Source: a candidate division TA06 bacterium (GTDB taxonomy: Bacteria; Hydrothermota; DG-26; E44-bin18). Taken from it: DNA of 49,944 nt. How positions within the stretch are numbered: position 1 is the first letter of the stretch; each line of letters begins with the position of its first letter. Both the position numbers and the translations under genes were made by a program. Where the stretch lies: the NCBI GenBank assembly GCA_004376575.1, contig SOJN01000078.1, forward strand, positions 1 through 49,944. The letters are read 5' to 3'. The notes under the pieces are model-generated. The model searched no databases. It had not been told where the DNA came from and was given only the letters and a program-made list of their open reading frames with translations. Below are positions 23,191 through 29,748 of this stretch, piece after piece.

Positions 23191-25018
23191 CCCTCATCGC
23201 TTTTATGACTTCAATGGCTCTCTCGTATTTCCCAAAGGGGGTGCTCACCTGAACGCCCTGGACGCTATCCCTGACCTCCAGAAGACTTTCCCTTGCTATG
23301 TTGATCCCTTCCCTTGCCGCTTCGCCTTTCTCTTCGGCCTTTTTCATTCTCTCCATCACGCTGTCTGGTATGTAGATTCCGGGAACTTCACTTCTCAGGA
23401 ACTCAGCGTTCCTCAGCGAGGCAAGAGGCCAGATTCCCGCAATGATCGGGATGCGACAGTGGCTGATTTTTTCAAGGAAACTGAGAAGGGCCTCAGGGTC
23501 AAAGACAGGCTGCGTGATGGCAAACTCGGCCCCGGCATCCACCTTGTACCAGAAACGGCGGATCTCATAGTCAAGATTGTGTGCCTGGGGGTTAACTCCG
23601 ACACCAATGAAAAAGCCGGTTGGATCTCCGAATGCATTATCGCCAATGTCCCTTCCGTGATTGAGACGATTGACCACGTTCACGAGTCCTATGGAATCCA
23701 CATCGAAAACTGCCGTGGCATCTGGATAATCTCCAAGTTTTGGAGGATCGCCGGTAATGAGGAGAAGGTTCCTGATTCCCAGGGTGTAGGCTCCCAGCAG
23801 ATCTGACTGCATCCCCAACAGATTCCTGTCACGACAGCAGTAGTGGAGCACACTTTCTATGCCGGTCTCCCTTTCCATGGTAGTGGCAAGAGCCAGGGGA
23901 CTCATTCTCGAGCTTGCTCTTGGTCCATCAGGAATGTTAACCGCATCGATTCCTGCTTCCATGAGGGCTTTTGCAGCCTTTAGCACTTTTGATGGATCGC
24001 ATCCCCTGGGAGGAGTGATTTCTACAACCTCAACAAATTCTCCTTTCGATATCTTTCTCGCCAGACCTGATTTCTCCACTTGCGGAACGAGTTTGACAGG
24101 AGCAGCTTCGACTGTGACCTGTTTCCACTGCCCCCCATGTTCCACAGGCTTCAAGGCCTTGATGGCAGCCTTTGCTGCACGAATGTCCTTTGGGGTCGTT
24201 CCACAGCATCCTCCTATCACTTTCACCCCTGCCAGGGCAAAGCGGCGTGCATACTCAGCGAAGTAGTCCGGAGAAGACAGATAGATATTTCTCCCTTCGA
24301 TCTCCTTTGGCTTTCCAGCGTTCGGCATTGTTGAGCGCGGCTTTTCGGTGCGCGCAGCCATAGCCTCAACAGCTTCTAACATCGCCTCAGGACCAACGGA
24401 GCAGTTGAGACCAATCACGTCCACATCCCATGAAGACATCTCTTTTGTATACATTTCAACAGGTGTACCGAAAGGAGTACTGCCATCCTCCCGGATAGTG
24501 AGTTGTGCAATTATCGGGAGATCGCATATCTCTCTAACGGCAAGGACAGCCTGTTCAAGAGGAGAAAGTTCTAGAAAAGTCTCGAGCAGGAACAGATCAA
24601 CACCGCCCTCCAGGAGAGCCTTTGCCTGCTCCTTGAAAATTTCACGGGCTTCCTCCCTGGCTGTCTTCCCCCAGGGTTCTATCCTTATTCCCAGAGGACC
24701 AATGGCGCCTGCAACATATGCCCTCCCCTGGGTAACTTCCCTGGCAATTTCTACCCCACGATGATTCATTTCAAAAAGCTTGTCATCCAGGCCGTGCTTT
24801 GAGAGCTTCAACCTGTTGGCTCCGAATGTATTCGTCTCAATGGCCTCCGCCCCAGCTTCGATGTACTGCTTGTGCACATCAGTGACCATCGCCTCATCGG
24901 AAAGATTGAGTTCATCAAAGCAGCGGTTGATAAAAACGCCTCTCTTGTAGAATTCAGTACCATTGCCTCCATCGAAGAGGAGAAGGTTCTTCTTCAGAAA
25001 TTCACGAAAAGGCTGCAC
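23180..25018 (-). CDS. Homocysteine S-methyltransferase / methylenetetrahydrofolate reductase fusion
   Basis: A 612-residue bifunctional protein of the YitJ type. Residues ~1-300 form a homocysteine S-methyltransferase domain with zinc cysteines in IGLNCSVGPEAM and VIGGCCGTTP. Residues ~330-610 form a MetF-like domain (VVEITPPRGCDPSK, NIPDGPRASSRMS, LLITGDPPKLGDYP, GAEFAITQPVFD) that makes 5-methyltetrahydrofolate, the methyl donor for the adjacent MetH. GTG at 25018 is favoured over GTG at 25030 because GGAGG lies 5 bases upstream of it. A good promoter lies at 25095-25124. The operon therefore carries two homocysteine-binding modules. Confidence 0.93.
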   Translation of the reverse strand: MQPFREFLKKNLLLFDGGNGTEFYKRGVFINRCFDELNLSDEAMVTDVHKQYIEAGAEAIETNTFGANRLKLSKHGLDDKLFEMNHRGVEIAREVTQGRAYVAGAIGPLGIRIEPWGKTAREEAREIFKEQAKALLEGGVDLFLLETFLELSPLEQAVLAVREICDLPIIAQLTIREDGSTPFGTPVEMYTKEMSSWDVDVIGLNCSVGPEAMLEAVEAMAARTEKPRSTMPNAGKPKEIEGRNIYLSSPDYFAEYARRFALAGVKVIGGCCGTTPKDIRAAKAAIKALKPVEHGGQWKQVTVEAAPVKLVPQVEKSGLARKISKGEFVEVVEITPPRGCDPSKVLKAAKALMEAGIDAVNIPDGPRASSRMSPLALATTMERETGIESVLHYCCRDRNLLGMQSDLLGAYTLGIRNLLLITGDPPKLGDYPDATAVFDVDSIGLVNVVNRLNHGRDIGDNAFGDPTGFFIGVGVNPQAHNLDYEIRRFWYKVDAGAEFAITQPVFDPEALLSFLEKISHCRIPIIAGIWPLASLRNAEFLRSEVPGIYIPDSVMERMKKAEEKGEAAREGINIARESLLEVRDSVQGVQVSTPFGKYERAIEVIKAMRDDE

Positions 25019-25094
25019 GTCATCCTCCACCAGATTGGTTCACGTTTTTACATCTCTCCCGGTAAAGAGGCTCGCCTACAAAGGTGTTCAGCAA

Positions 25095-25124
25095 AGGATA
25101 TCTTGCGCAGTTTGCCGCTGTCAA
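25095..25124 (-). promoter_or_regulatory. Sigma70-type promoter of the methionine operon
   Basis: On the minus strand, TTGACA (25119-25124) and TATCCT (25095-25100) are 18 bases apart. The likely transcript start is near 25088, giving a leader of about 70 bases. No SAM or cobalamin riboswitch signature was seen in that leader. Confidence 0.65.
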
Positions 25125-25217
25125 CCTGTTTTTGTGATCGGAGATTGCTGCTCCATGCCGAACTTCTTACATCTGCTCGAAAGACTACCGTTCTACAGTA
25201 GTCCGGGCCTGATACTG

Positions 25218-25730
25218 TCACCAGTGTTCACGTCGGACAATCTCTTCCAATGGGAGGCGCGTTTTTGGTCGTGTGGCTCCTGATACTGGATAGCCCAGTG
25301 TCAGAAGGGAGACGATGGGAACACTCTCGGGGATTCCCAACAGTTTCCTCACCTTGCCAGCATAGAATGCTCCTATCCAGCAGGTCCCTAACCCCAGTTC
25401 CAAGGCAGCCAGAGTGATGTGGTCAATAGCTATTGCCAAGTCTATGGGATAGCTCTTCTCTCCACACCTCATCACGTGCTGTTCCGTCTCCGCGCAACAA
25501 ACCAGGACAACTGGAGCCCGTGCGACGAAAGACTGGTTATTGGCAGCCTCTGCAAGGCGCGCTCGCATCTTCTTATCGCGGACCACGACAAAGCGCCACT
25601 CCTGAAGGTTCGCACCCGAGGGCGCCAGGCGTGCACATTCCAAAAGTGTCTGAAGCTTTTCGTCTTCCACATCTTTGTCCTGGTAGTCCCTTACGCTGCA
25701 GCGTTCTTTTATTGCCTCTATGACGTTCAT
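25218..25730 (-). CDS. Nitroreductase-family FMN protein
   Basis: A 170-residue FMN-dependent oxidoreductase of the nitroreductase family. Signatures: RCSVRDYQDKDV, LLECARLAPSGANLQEWRFV, DLAIAIDHITLAALELGLGT, CWIGAFYAGKVRKLLGIP and a C-terminal LTLGYPVSGATRPK. The short form is typical of anaerobes. ATG at 25730 is chosen because aaggagg lies 6 bases upstream and because a truncated copy at 26156 starts at the same codon. Physiological substrate unknown; such proteins reduce quinones, nitro compounds or act in cofactor metabolism. Confidence 0.9.
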   Translation of the reverse strand: MNVIEAIKERCSVRDYQDKDVEDEKLQTLLECARLAPSGANLQEWRFVVVRDKKMRARLAEAANNQSFVARAPVVLVCCAETEQHVMRCGEKSYPIDLAIAIDHITLAALELGLGTCWIGAFYAGKVRKLLGIPESVPIVSLLTLGYPVSGATRPKTRLPLEEIVRREHW

Positions 25731-25888
25731 AGGATCCTCCTTCTTGCAATTCGTCAGCACCCATAAGCTAACATAGAGTGGAGGCGTGGACAATCTCAAT
25801 CTGGGCATAAAGGTCATGAGGTGTTGTTCTTTTTGTGTGTTTTGAAGTAGCAGAATCACCTCAGATACGAGATCTTATGCCCAGCCCC

Positions 25889-26087
25889 GGTGCCAGGCGT
25901 GACATCTTGCCGTTTCGCTGGGCTGTTCCCCATTTTTCGACGCATAGAACTATCGAAAGCGGGAAAATTGCCGCCGAAAGCCTACCTTGGTCGAAATCCT
26001 TATAGCTGACTCATTCGGCCAAAGCCTCAAAAGAGCAATACTTACACCTGGAAACACCCAAGATGTCAATGTGTCACGCCTGGCACC
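25889..26087. mobile_element. 199-bp inverted-repeat element beside a truncated gene copy
   Basis: The left end ggtgccaggcgtgacatctt is matched in inverse at the right end (26064-26087), where an extra 8 bases (atgtgtca) duplicate the neighbouring atgtca. The inner 16 bases of each end pair perfectly (25889-25904 with 26072-26087). The interior has no gene. The core tgccaggc/gcctggca also appears near 3112. No transposase is present in the window. Confidence 0.7.
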
Positions 26088-26156
26088 AAGCAAAACATCT
26101 TTGTCCTGGTAGCCCCTTATGCTGCAGCGTTCTTTTATTGCCTCTATGACGTTCAT
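26088..26156 (-). pseudogene. Truncated 5' copy of the nitroreductase gene
   Basis: The 62 bases 26095-26156 match the start of the intact gene (25669-25730) at 60 positions, coding for NVIEAIKERCSIRGYQDKDV. Seven bases later the frame enters the 199-bp element. The ctccttctt stretch upstream of the start is shared too, so the copied segment included the ribosome-binding region. It is not expected to be functional. Confidence 0.8.
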
Positions 26157-26547
26157 TCTGGCCTCCTTCTTATGCGCTCAGACTAGCATAGCACGGTTGA
26201 GTTGGCAACCACTGAGTCCGCAACCTGCCTTCTTCCATGGGGTCTCCATCACCACTCAAGATGCAAGACATAAGACAGCTGTCAGCTAATACATGAAATT
26301 ACGAAATTCCCATCGTCCAGTCCCCGCACCTTCGAAATTCCCACCTACCCACCCTGCACCTTCGAAAATGGAAATTAGAAAATCTAGATCGAAAGAACTG
26401 CAGACTCGCGAAGGCCCCCGAAGTTATGCAACAGCCTCGTCGTTGGTGGTTGTGTTTTCGATCTTCTATTTTCGGCTTCTGGAATCTCGCGTGATCCTGT
26501 GGTTTCAGGTTTTATTTTCGATTTTCGATTTTTTTTGGTCTAGGGGC
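26157..26547. repeat. Spacer with ttcgaaattcccacc-type repeats
   Basis: No gene is seen. Bases 26293-26400 carry repeated ccgcaccttcgaaattccca / cctgcaccttcgaaaatgga units. The family recurs at 38158-38262 and 49690-49865. Bases 26440-26535 carry a tttcgatcttctattttcgg / ttttcgattttcgattt run. Confidence 0.55.
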
Positions 26548-26576
26548 TTGACAGAATTCGGCTTTTTTGGTATATT
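26548..26576 (+). promoter_or_regulatory. Near-consensus promoter of the arsenic-methylation operon
   Basis: TTGACA (26548-26553), a 17-base spacer and TATATT (26571-26576) give one of the best sigma70-type promoters in the window. The expected transcript start is about 26583. Confidence 0.8.
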
Positions 26577-26582
26577 CTGATT

Positions 26583-26609
26583 GTTCGGAAAGTTCAGAGA
26601 ATTCAAGAC
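26583..26609 (+). promoter_or_regulatory. Triple 9-bp repeat at the transcript start, candidate operator
   Basis: Three consecutive 9-base units read GTTCGGAAA, GTTCAGAGA, ATTCAAGAC. Their position at the predicted +1 suits a repressor site, for example for an arsenic- or thiol-sensing regulator. No such regulator gene is adjacent apart from the AbrB-like protein in the same operon. Function is inference. Confidence 0.4.
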
Positions 26610-26633
26610 AATCGCAAAAAGGAGGAAAATCAA

Positions 26634-26828
26634 ATGGTGCGTTTTGGCAGATACAATCAGCTAGAATCGACCATATCGGTTAAATCGCTCTGGGGAACAG
26701 AACTGGGATATTCGGGAAGCCCGGCCGCCCGACTCCCTTCACATTGGTTTGCTGCACATACTCGAGGAATCCAGGCGGCCAGGGTGGAGGCAGAGCCACA
26801 CTGCCAGCAAAAGTGCAAATGCTGCTAG
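26634..26828 (+). CDS. 64-residue peptide with cysteine-rich C terminus
   Basis: An unrecognised 64-residue product ending in CQQKCKCC. It is the first frame after the strong promoter, with an excellent SD (aaggagg, 7 bases before the ATG at 26634). The terminal CxxxCxCC cluster could bind a soft metal or arsenite. The rest (GRYNQLESTISVKSLWG, then SGSPAARLPSHWFAAH) shows no domain and no signal peptide. It lies 63 bases before the AbrB-like gene. It may be a metal-binding peptide, a leader peptide or a modified-peptide precursor; a non-coding leader RNA cannot be excluded. Confidence 0.5.
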   Translation: MVRFGRYNQLESTISVKSLWGTELGYSGSPAARLPSHWFAAHTRGIQAARVEAEPHCQQKCKCC

Positions 26829-26891
26829 CCGTCTTTGGCACATGCTGGTAAACCTCAGGTTGCTAATGAGTTACGAAAGGGGGTGAAGACC

Positions 26892-27179
26892 ATGGCCAAG
26901 AAAGCCAAGAAGACGAAGGAGAGTGCTCCGTGCTGCGGGCCGTCTGTAAGCACTGAGTGCTGCTGTATGGACGCAATGGTAACAGTCGACGCGAGGGGAC
27001 AGATAGTTCTTCCCAAGGACCTGAGAAAGAAGGCCAAGATAAAGACGGGCGACAAATTCGCTGTGATAAGCTGCCTGTCTGAGGGCAAAGTATGCTGCAT
27101 CTCTCTCATCAAGGCCGAGGACTTTACAGGGAGCATAAAGGTGGTGCTCAGTCCGATGATGAAAGCGATGCAGGAATAA
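26892..27179 (+). CDS. AbrB/SpoVT-type protein of the HgcAB-associated family
   Basis: A 95-residue protein with a swapped-hairpin AbrB core (MVTVDARGQIVLPKDLRKKA, KIKTGDKFAVIS) preceded by a cysteine-rich head (CCGPSVSTECCCM) and followed by EGKVCCISLIKAEDFTG. This combination is that of the small proteins named HgcAB-associated because they lie beside mercury-methylation genes in many anaerobes; they also occur beside arsenite methyltransferases. ATG at 26892 is chosen for its gggggtg SD; an in-frame TTG at 26835 lacks one. It may sense thiophilic metals and regulate this operon; no hgcA or hgcB is in the window. Confidence 0.75.
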   Translation: MAKKAKKTKESAPCCGPSVSTECCCMDAMVTVDARGQIVLPKDLRKKAKIKTGDKFAVISCLSEGKVCCISLIKAEDFTGSIKVVLSPMMKAMQE

Positions 27180-27198
27180 GAAGCGAGGTGTGATCAGG

Positions 27199-28029
27199 AT
27201 GAAGAAAGAAGAGATTAAGAAGACGGTGCGAGAAGGGTACGCCAAGGTTGCGAAGGAGAGCAGTTCTTGCTGCACCACGGCCAGCTCTTGCTGCGGTACC
27301 ACCAGCGTGGCAGAGAATGTGAGCAAGAAGATAGGGTATTCGAACAAGGAATTCAAATCCGTGCCCGAGGGGGCAAATCTCGGTCTGGGCTGCGGAAATC
27401 CAGTAGCGCTTGCATCGCTAAAAGAGGGCGAAACCGTTCTTGATCTTGGTTCGGGTGCTGGATTCGACTGTTTCCTTGCCGCAAACAAAGTAGGACCGAA
27501 CGGAAAGGTCATTGGCGTGGACATGACAGCAGAGATGGTTGAGAAGGCGAGAGAGAATGCACAGAAAGGTGACTATGAAAACGTAGAATTCCGGCTGGGA
27601 GAGATCGAGAACCTCCCCGCGGCTGACAACTCCGTCGATGTGATAATCTCAAACTGTGTCATAAACCTCTCACCGGACAAGGGAAAAGTCTTCAAAGAAG
27701 CGTTCCGAGTACTGAAGCCGAGTGGCAGACTCATGGTCTCCGATATCGTCCTTCTGAAAGAGCTCCCCGCTTTTGTGAAAGAATCGAGAGAGGCCTATGT
27801 TGGCTGCATTTCGGGGGCCATCATGAAGGACGAGTACCTGGATCAGATAAGAAACGCGGGCTTCGAGAAGATCAACATAGTAGAAGAGTCTGCCTTCGGT
27901 CTCGACTGCATAGTCAGTGGTTCAGTAATAGGTCCAGTTACCGAAAAGACGGATATCTCTCAAGGAAAGGCGAAGGAGATCGAGAATTCAATTGCCAGCA
28001 TAAAGGTCGCGGGCAAGAAAGCGAAATGA
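27199..28029 (+). CDS. arsM: Arsenite methyltransferase
   Basis: A 276-residue SAM-dependent methyltransferase converting arsenite to methylated arsenicals. It has a cysteine-rich head (SSSCCTTASSCCGTT), the SAM loop VLDLGSGAGFDCFLA, and the arsenic-binding cysteines in the expected settings: GLGCGNPVALASL, IISNCVINLSPDKGKVF and AYVGCISGAIM. ATG at 27199 is preferred (gaggtg SD, 8 bases); a GTG three codons earlier is possible. It is 19 bases after the AbrB-like gene. The four conserved-type cysteines and length fit ArsM well; mercury or another metalloid as substrate is less likely but open. Confidence 0.9.
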   Translation: MKKEEIKKTVREGYAKVAKESSSCCTTASSCCGTTSVAENVSKKIGYSNKEFKSVPEGANLGLGCGNPVALASLKEGETVLDLGSGAGFDCFLAANKVGPNGKVIGVDMTAEMVEKARENAQKGDYENVEFRLGEIENLPAADNSVDVIISNCVINLSPDKGKVFKEAFRVLKPSGRLMVSDIVLLKELPAFVKESREAYVGCISGAIMKDEYLDQIRNAGFEKINIVEESAFGLDCIVSGSVIGPVTEKTDISQGKAKEIENSIASIKVAGKKAK

Positions 28030-28106
28030 GCTGAAGTGTGGTCAGGAGAGTACGGGTCCCCAATCCTTTAGCGTAGCGGTGGTTCACACTTCACCGGGAG
28101 GGAAAA

Positions 28107-28364
28107 ATGGCAAGGAAGGTTGAGGTTTTCACAGCGGGATGCCCGTTGTGTGAAGAGACTGTTCAACTCGTAAACAAGATTGCCTGCCCGAGCTGCGATG
28201 TCACAGTCTACGACCTCAAAGAGAAAGGGCTCGAGAAAGCACGTGAGTATGGTGTGAGCTCGGTTCCTACAGTGGTGGTTGACGGAAAGATACTCGACTG
28301 CTGCAAAAGAGGTAAACCGACCGAAGAGGATCTGAGGGCAGCAGGGATCGGACAACCCGTCTAA
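28107..28364 (+). CDS. Small thioredoxin-fold protein with CPLC motif
   Basis: An 85-residue thioredoxin/glutaredoxin-like protein: VEVFTAGCPLCEETVQLVNK with the CxxC active site near the N terminus, then CPSCDVTVYDL, the cis-proline region GVSSVPTVVVDGKI and a further LDCCKRGK. It probably supplies electrons for arsenate or disulphide reduction steps linked to ArsM, since methylation cycles need thiol reductants. ATG follows gggaggg. It lies 77 bases after arsM and is likely part of the same transcript. Confidence 0.85.
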   Translation: MARKVEVFTAGCPLCEETVQLVNKIACPSCDVTVYDLKEKGLEKAREYGVSSVPTVVVDGKILDCCKRGKPTEEDLRAAGIGQPV

Positions 28365-28390
28365 CATAGGCCATCAAGCTGGAAGAAGGC

Positions 28391-28420
28391 TTGCATATTC
28401 TACCCCCAACCTAGTATAAT
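28391..28420 (+). promoter_or_regulatory. Sigma70-type promoter of the MscS-like gene
   Basis: TTGCAT (28391-28396), an 18-base spacer and a perfect TATAAT (28415-28420) lie 25 bases before the start codon. Confidence 0.7.
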
Positions 28421-28445
28421 AGCGCAAACCTACTGGAGGGTGGCT

Positions 28446-28955
28446 ATGCTCGGATTCAAGGGTAGTGCTCTGCCCGGTATCCCTTCATTTGTGACAGGCC
28501 TGGTGATCATCGCCGTAGTCTTCGTTGCTGCCTACATCCTGAGACGGATCCTTCGCAGGACAGTCAGGATTTTGAACATAGATCAAAGAATCCATTCCCT
28601 CCTGATCAACGTCCCATTCTATCTCGTAATCGCCATGGGTTTTCTCTCCGGCCTGTATGCGATGGGCATAAACGTGGGACCAATTCTCGCCACCCTCGGG
28701 CTCGGTGGGTTCGCTCTTGGCATGGCATTTAAAGACGTACTCAGCAACCTCATTTCAGGGGTCCTCATTCTCATCTACAGGCCGTTCGACACCGGGGATT
28801 TCGTATCCGTGGCCGGATTCGAAGGTGTGGTCAAGGAGATAAACCTGCGTTATACAGTCCTGGACAAAGATGAGGAGCTTATACTCATCCCCAACTCAAA
28901 AATCTACACCACCCCACTGAAGCTCGCAAAAGCTGAAAAGAAAGAGCGGGACTGA
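28446..28955 (+). CDS. Short MscS-family mechanosensitive channel
   Basis: A 169-residue MscS-type protein with three membrane helices and the pore-lining helix and beta domain signature (LATLGLGGFALGMAFKDVLS, NLISGVLILIYRPFDTGDFV, then EGVVKEINLRYTVLDKDEE and LILIPNSKIYT). It ends right after the beta domain, lacking the C-terminal alpha/beta cage of E. coli MscS (286 residues). Short forms are known. It should release solutes under osmotic down-shock. ATG at 28446 is chosen because ggagg lies 6 bases upstream; it has its own promoter. Confidence 0.88.
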   Translation: MLGFKGSALPGIPSFVTGLVIIAVVFVAAYILRRILRRTVRILNIDQRIHSLLINVPFYLVIAMGFLSGLYAMGINVGPILATLGLGGFALGMAFKDVLSNLISGVLILIYRPFDTGDFVSVAGFEGVVKEINLRYTVLDKDEELILIPNSKIYTTPLKLAKAEKKERD

Positions 28956-29169
28956 GTGCTGGGCACGAGCTCACAATAACCAAACAACAAATCACAAACA
29001 GATGACGGTTCAAGTCTGGAATTTGCGATTCCAGTATCTCTGCAAAATCAGCATTGACCCTGACCTGTAAATGTAACAGTTGGGGCGTATTGCAATACGC
29101 CCCTACACTTTTCTATCTTCGTGTCCGGGGGGTGGGGCTTTCGTAATTTGCAATCAGTAATTTGCGGAA
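28956..29169. repeat. Convergent-gene spacer with a gggcgtattgcaatacgccc palindrome
   Basis: Bases 28970-29030 carry the caataaccaaacaacaaatc / gatgacggttcaagtctgg repeat also seen at 38125-38150 and 38305-38360. Bases 29082-29103 are a perfect 22-base palindrome followed by a T-rich run, a plausible two-way terminator. Bases 29132-29165 (ggctttcgtaatttgcaatc) match 177-200, which lies after the stop of the FG-GAP gene. Confidence 0.6.
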
Positions 29170-29664
29170 CTAGGGTGCGGTCTGTTCCATAGCTTCCAGG
29201 TAATTAAGGTCGAAATTCAACCGCTCCGCCTTTGGAAGGTAGTCAATGATCAACTTTCCGTCTATGTGGTTAACTTCATGTTGTATGACGCGTGCCAAAT
29301 CCCCCTTCGCATCCAGTGTCAGACTGTCGCCATCGAGATCAAGTCCCTCCACCTTAAGTGAAGCCGCACGCGGTACCTCTACCTTCACACCGGGGATTGA
29401 CAGGCAGCCTTCTTCATCCTTAACCTTTCCCCTGGGATTAAGAATCCGTGGATTTGCCAGTGCATAGTAGATGTCATCAACTTTCATCACTATCACTCTC
29501 TGAAGCACTCCTATCTGGGGGGCAGCCAGACCCTGCCCCATAGACTGTTCCATCACCTTGAACATGGTGTCCATCAACCTTCTGATTGAATCGTCGACTT
29601 CACACACTAAAGAACACTTCTGTGTGAGCACAGGGTCCGGGTATCTACGAATTTCGAGCATCAC
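29170..29664 (-). CDS. def: Peptide deformylase
   Basis: A 164-residue metalloenzyme that removes the formyl group from new proteins. Motifs: GQGLAAPQIG, EEGCLSIPG with the metal-binding Cys, and HEVNHIDGKL with the two metal His and catalytic Glu. The usual Asp of HExxDH-type sequences is Asn here (HEVNH); the Glu and both His remain, so activity is expected. Length is typical. It is convergent with the MscS-like gene and has a possible promoter of its own at 29712-29739. Confidence 0.95.
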   Translation of the reverse strand: MMLEIRRYPDPVLTQKCSLVCEVDDSIRRLMDTMFKVMEQSMGQGLAAPQIGVLQRVIVMKVDDIYYALANPRILNPRGKVKDEEGCLSIPGVKVEVPRAASLKVEGLDLDGDSLTLDAKGDLARVIQHEVNHIDGKLIIDYLPKAERLNFDLNYLEAMEQTAP

Positions 29665-29711
29665 AAATAATCCTTACAGTCTGTGATCAGCAATTTACCA
29701 CTTATGCGCAC

Positions 29712-29739
29712 ATGATACCAGGAAAACGACAGCGGGCAA
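29712..29739 (-). promoter_or_regulatory. Possible promoter for def
   Basis: On the minus strand, TTGCCC (29734-29739) and TATCAT (29712-29717) are 16 bases apart, about 50 bases before the def start and just after aspS. Moderate match only. Confidence 0.4.
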
Positions 29740-29748
29740 GCTCTGTTT

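Noticed and set aside
25031-25217. Possible SAM or cobalamin riboswitch ahead of the methionine operon
   Set aside because: No recognisable core motifs of either class were seen; the leader after the predicted start is only about 70 bases.
26700-26890. Possible cobalamin riboswitch-like pieces (gagccac...gccagc) in the arsenic operon leader
   Set aside because: The pieces do not occur in the right order or with the usual box sequence, and they overlap a frame with a strong SD.
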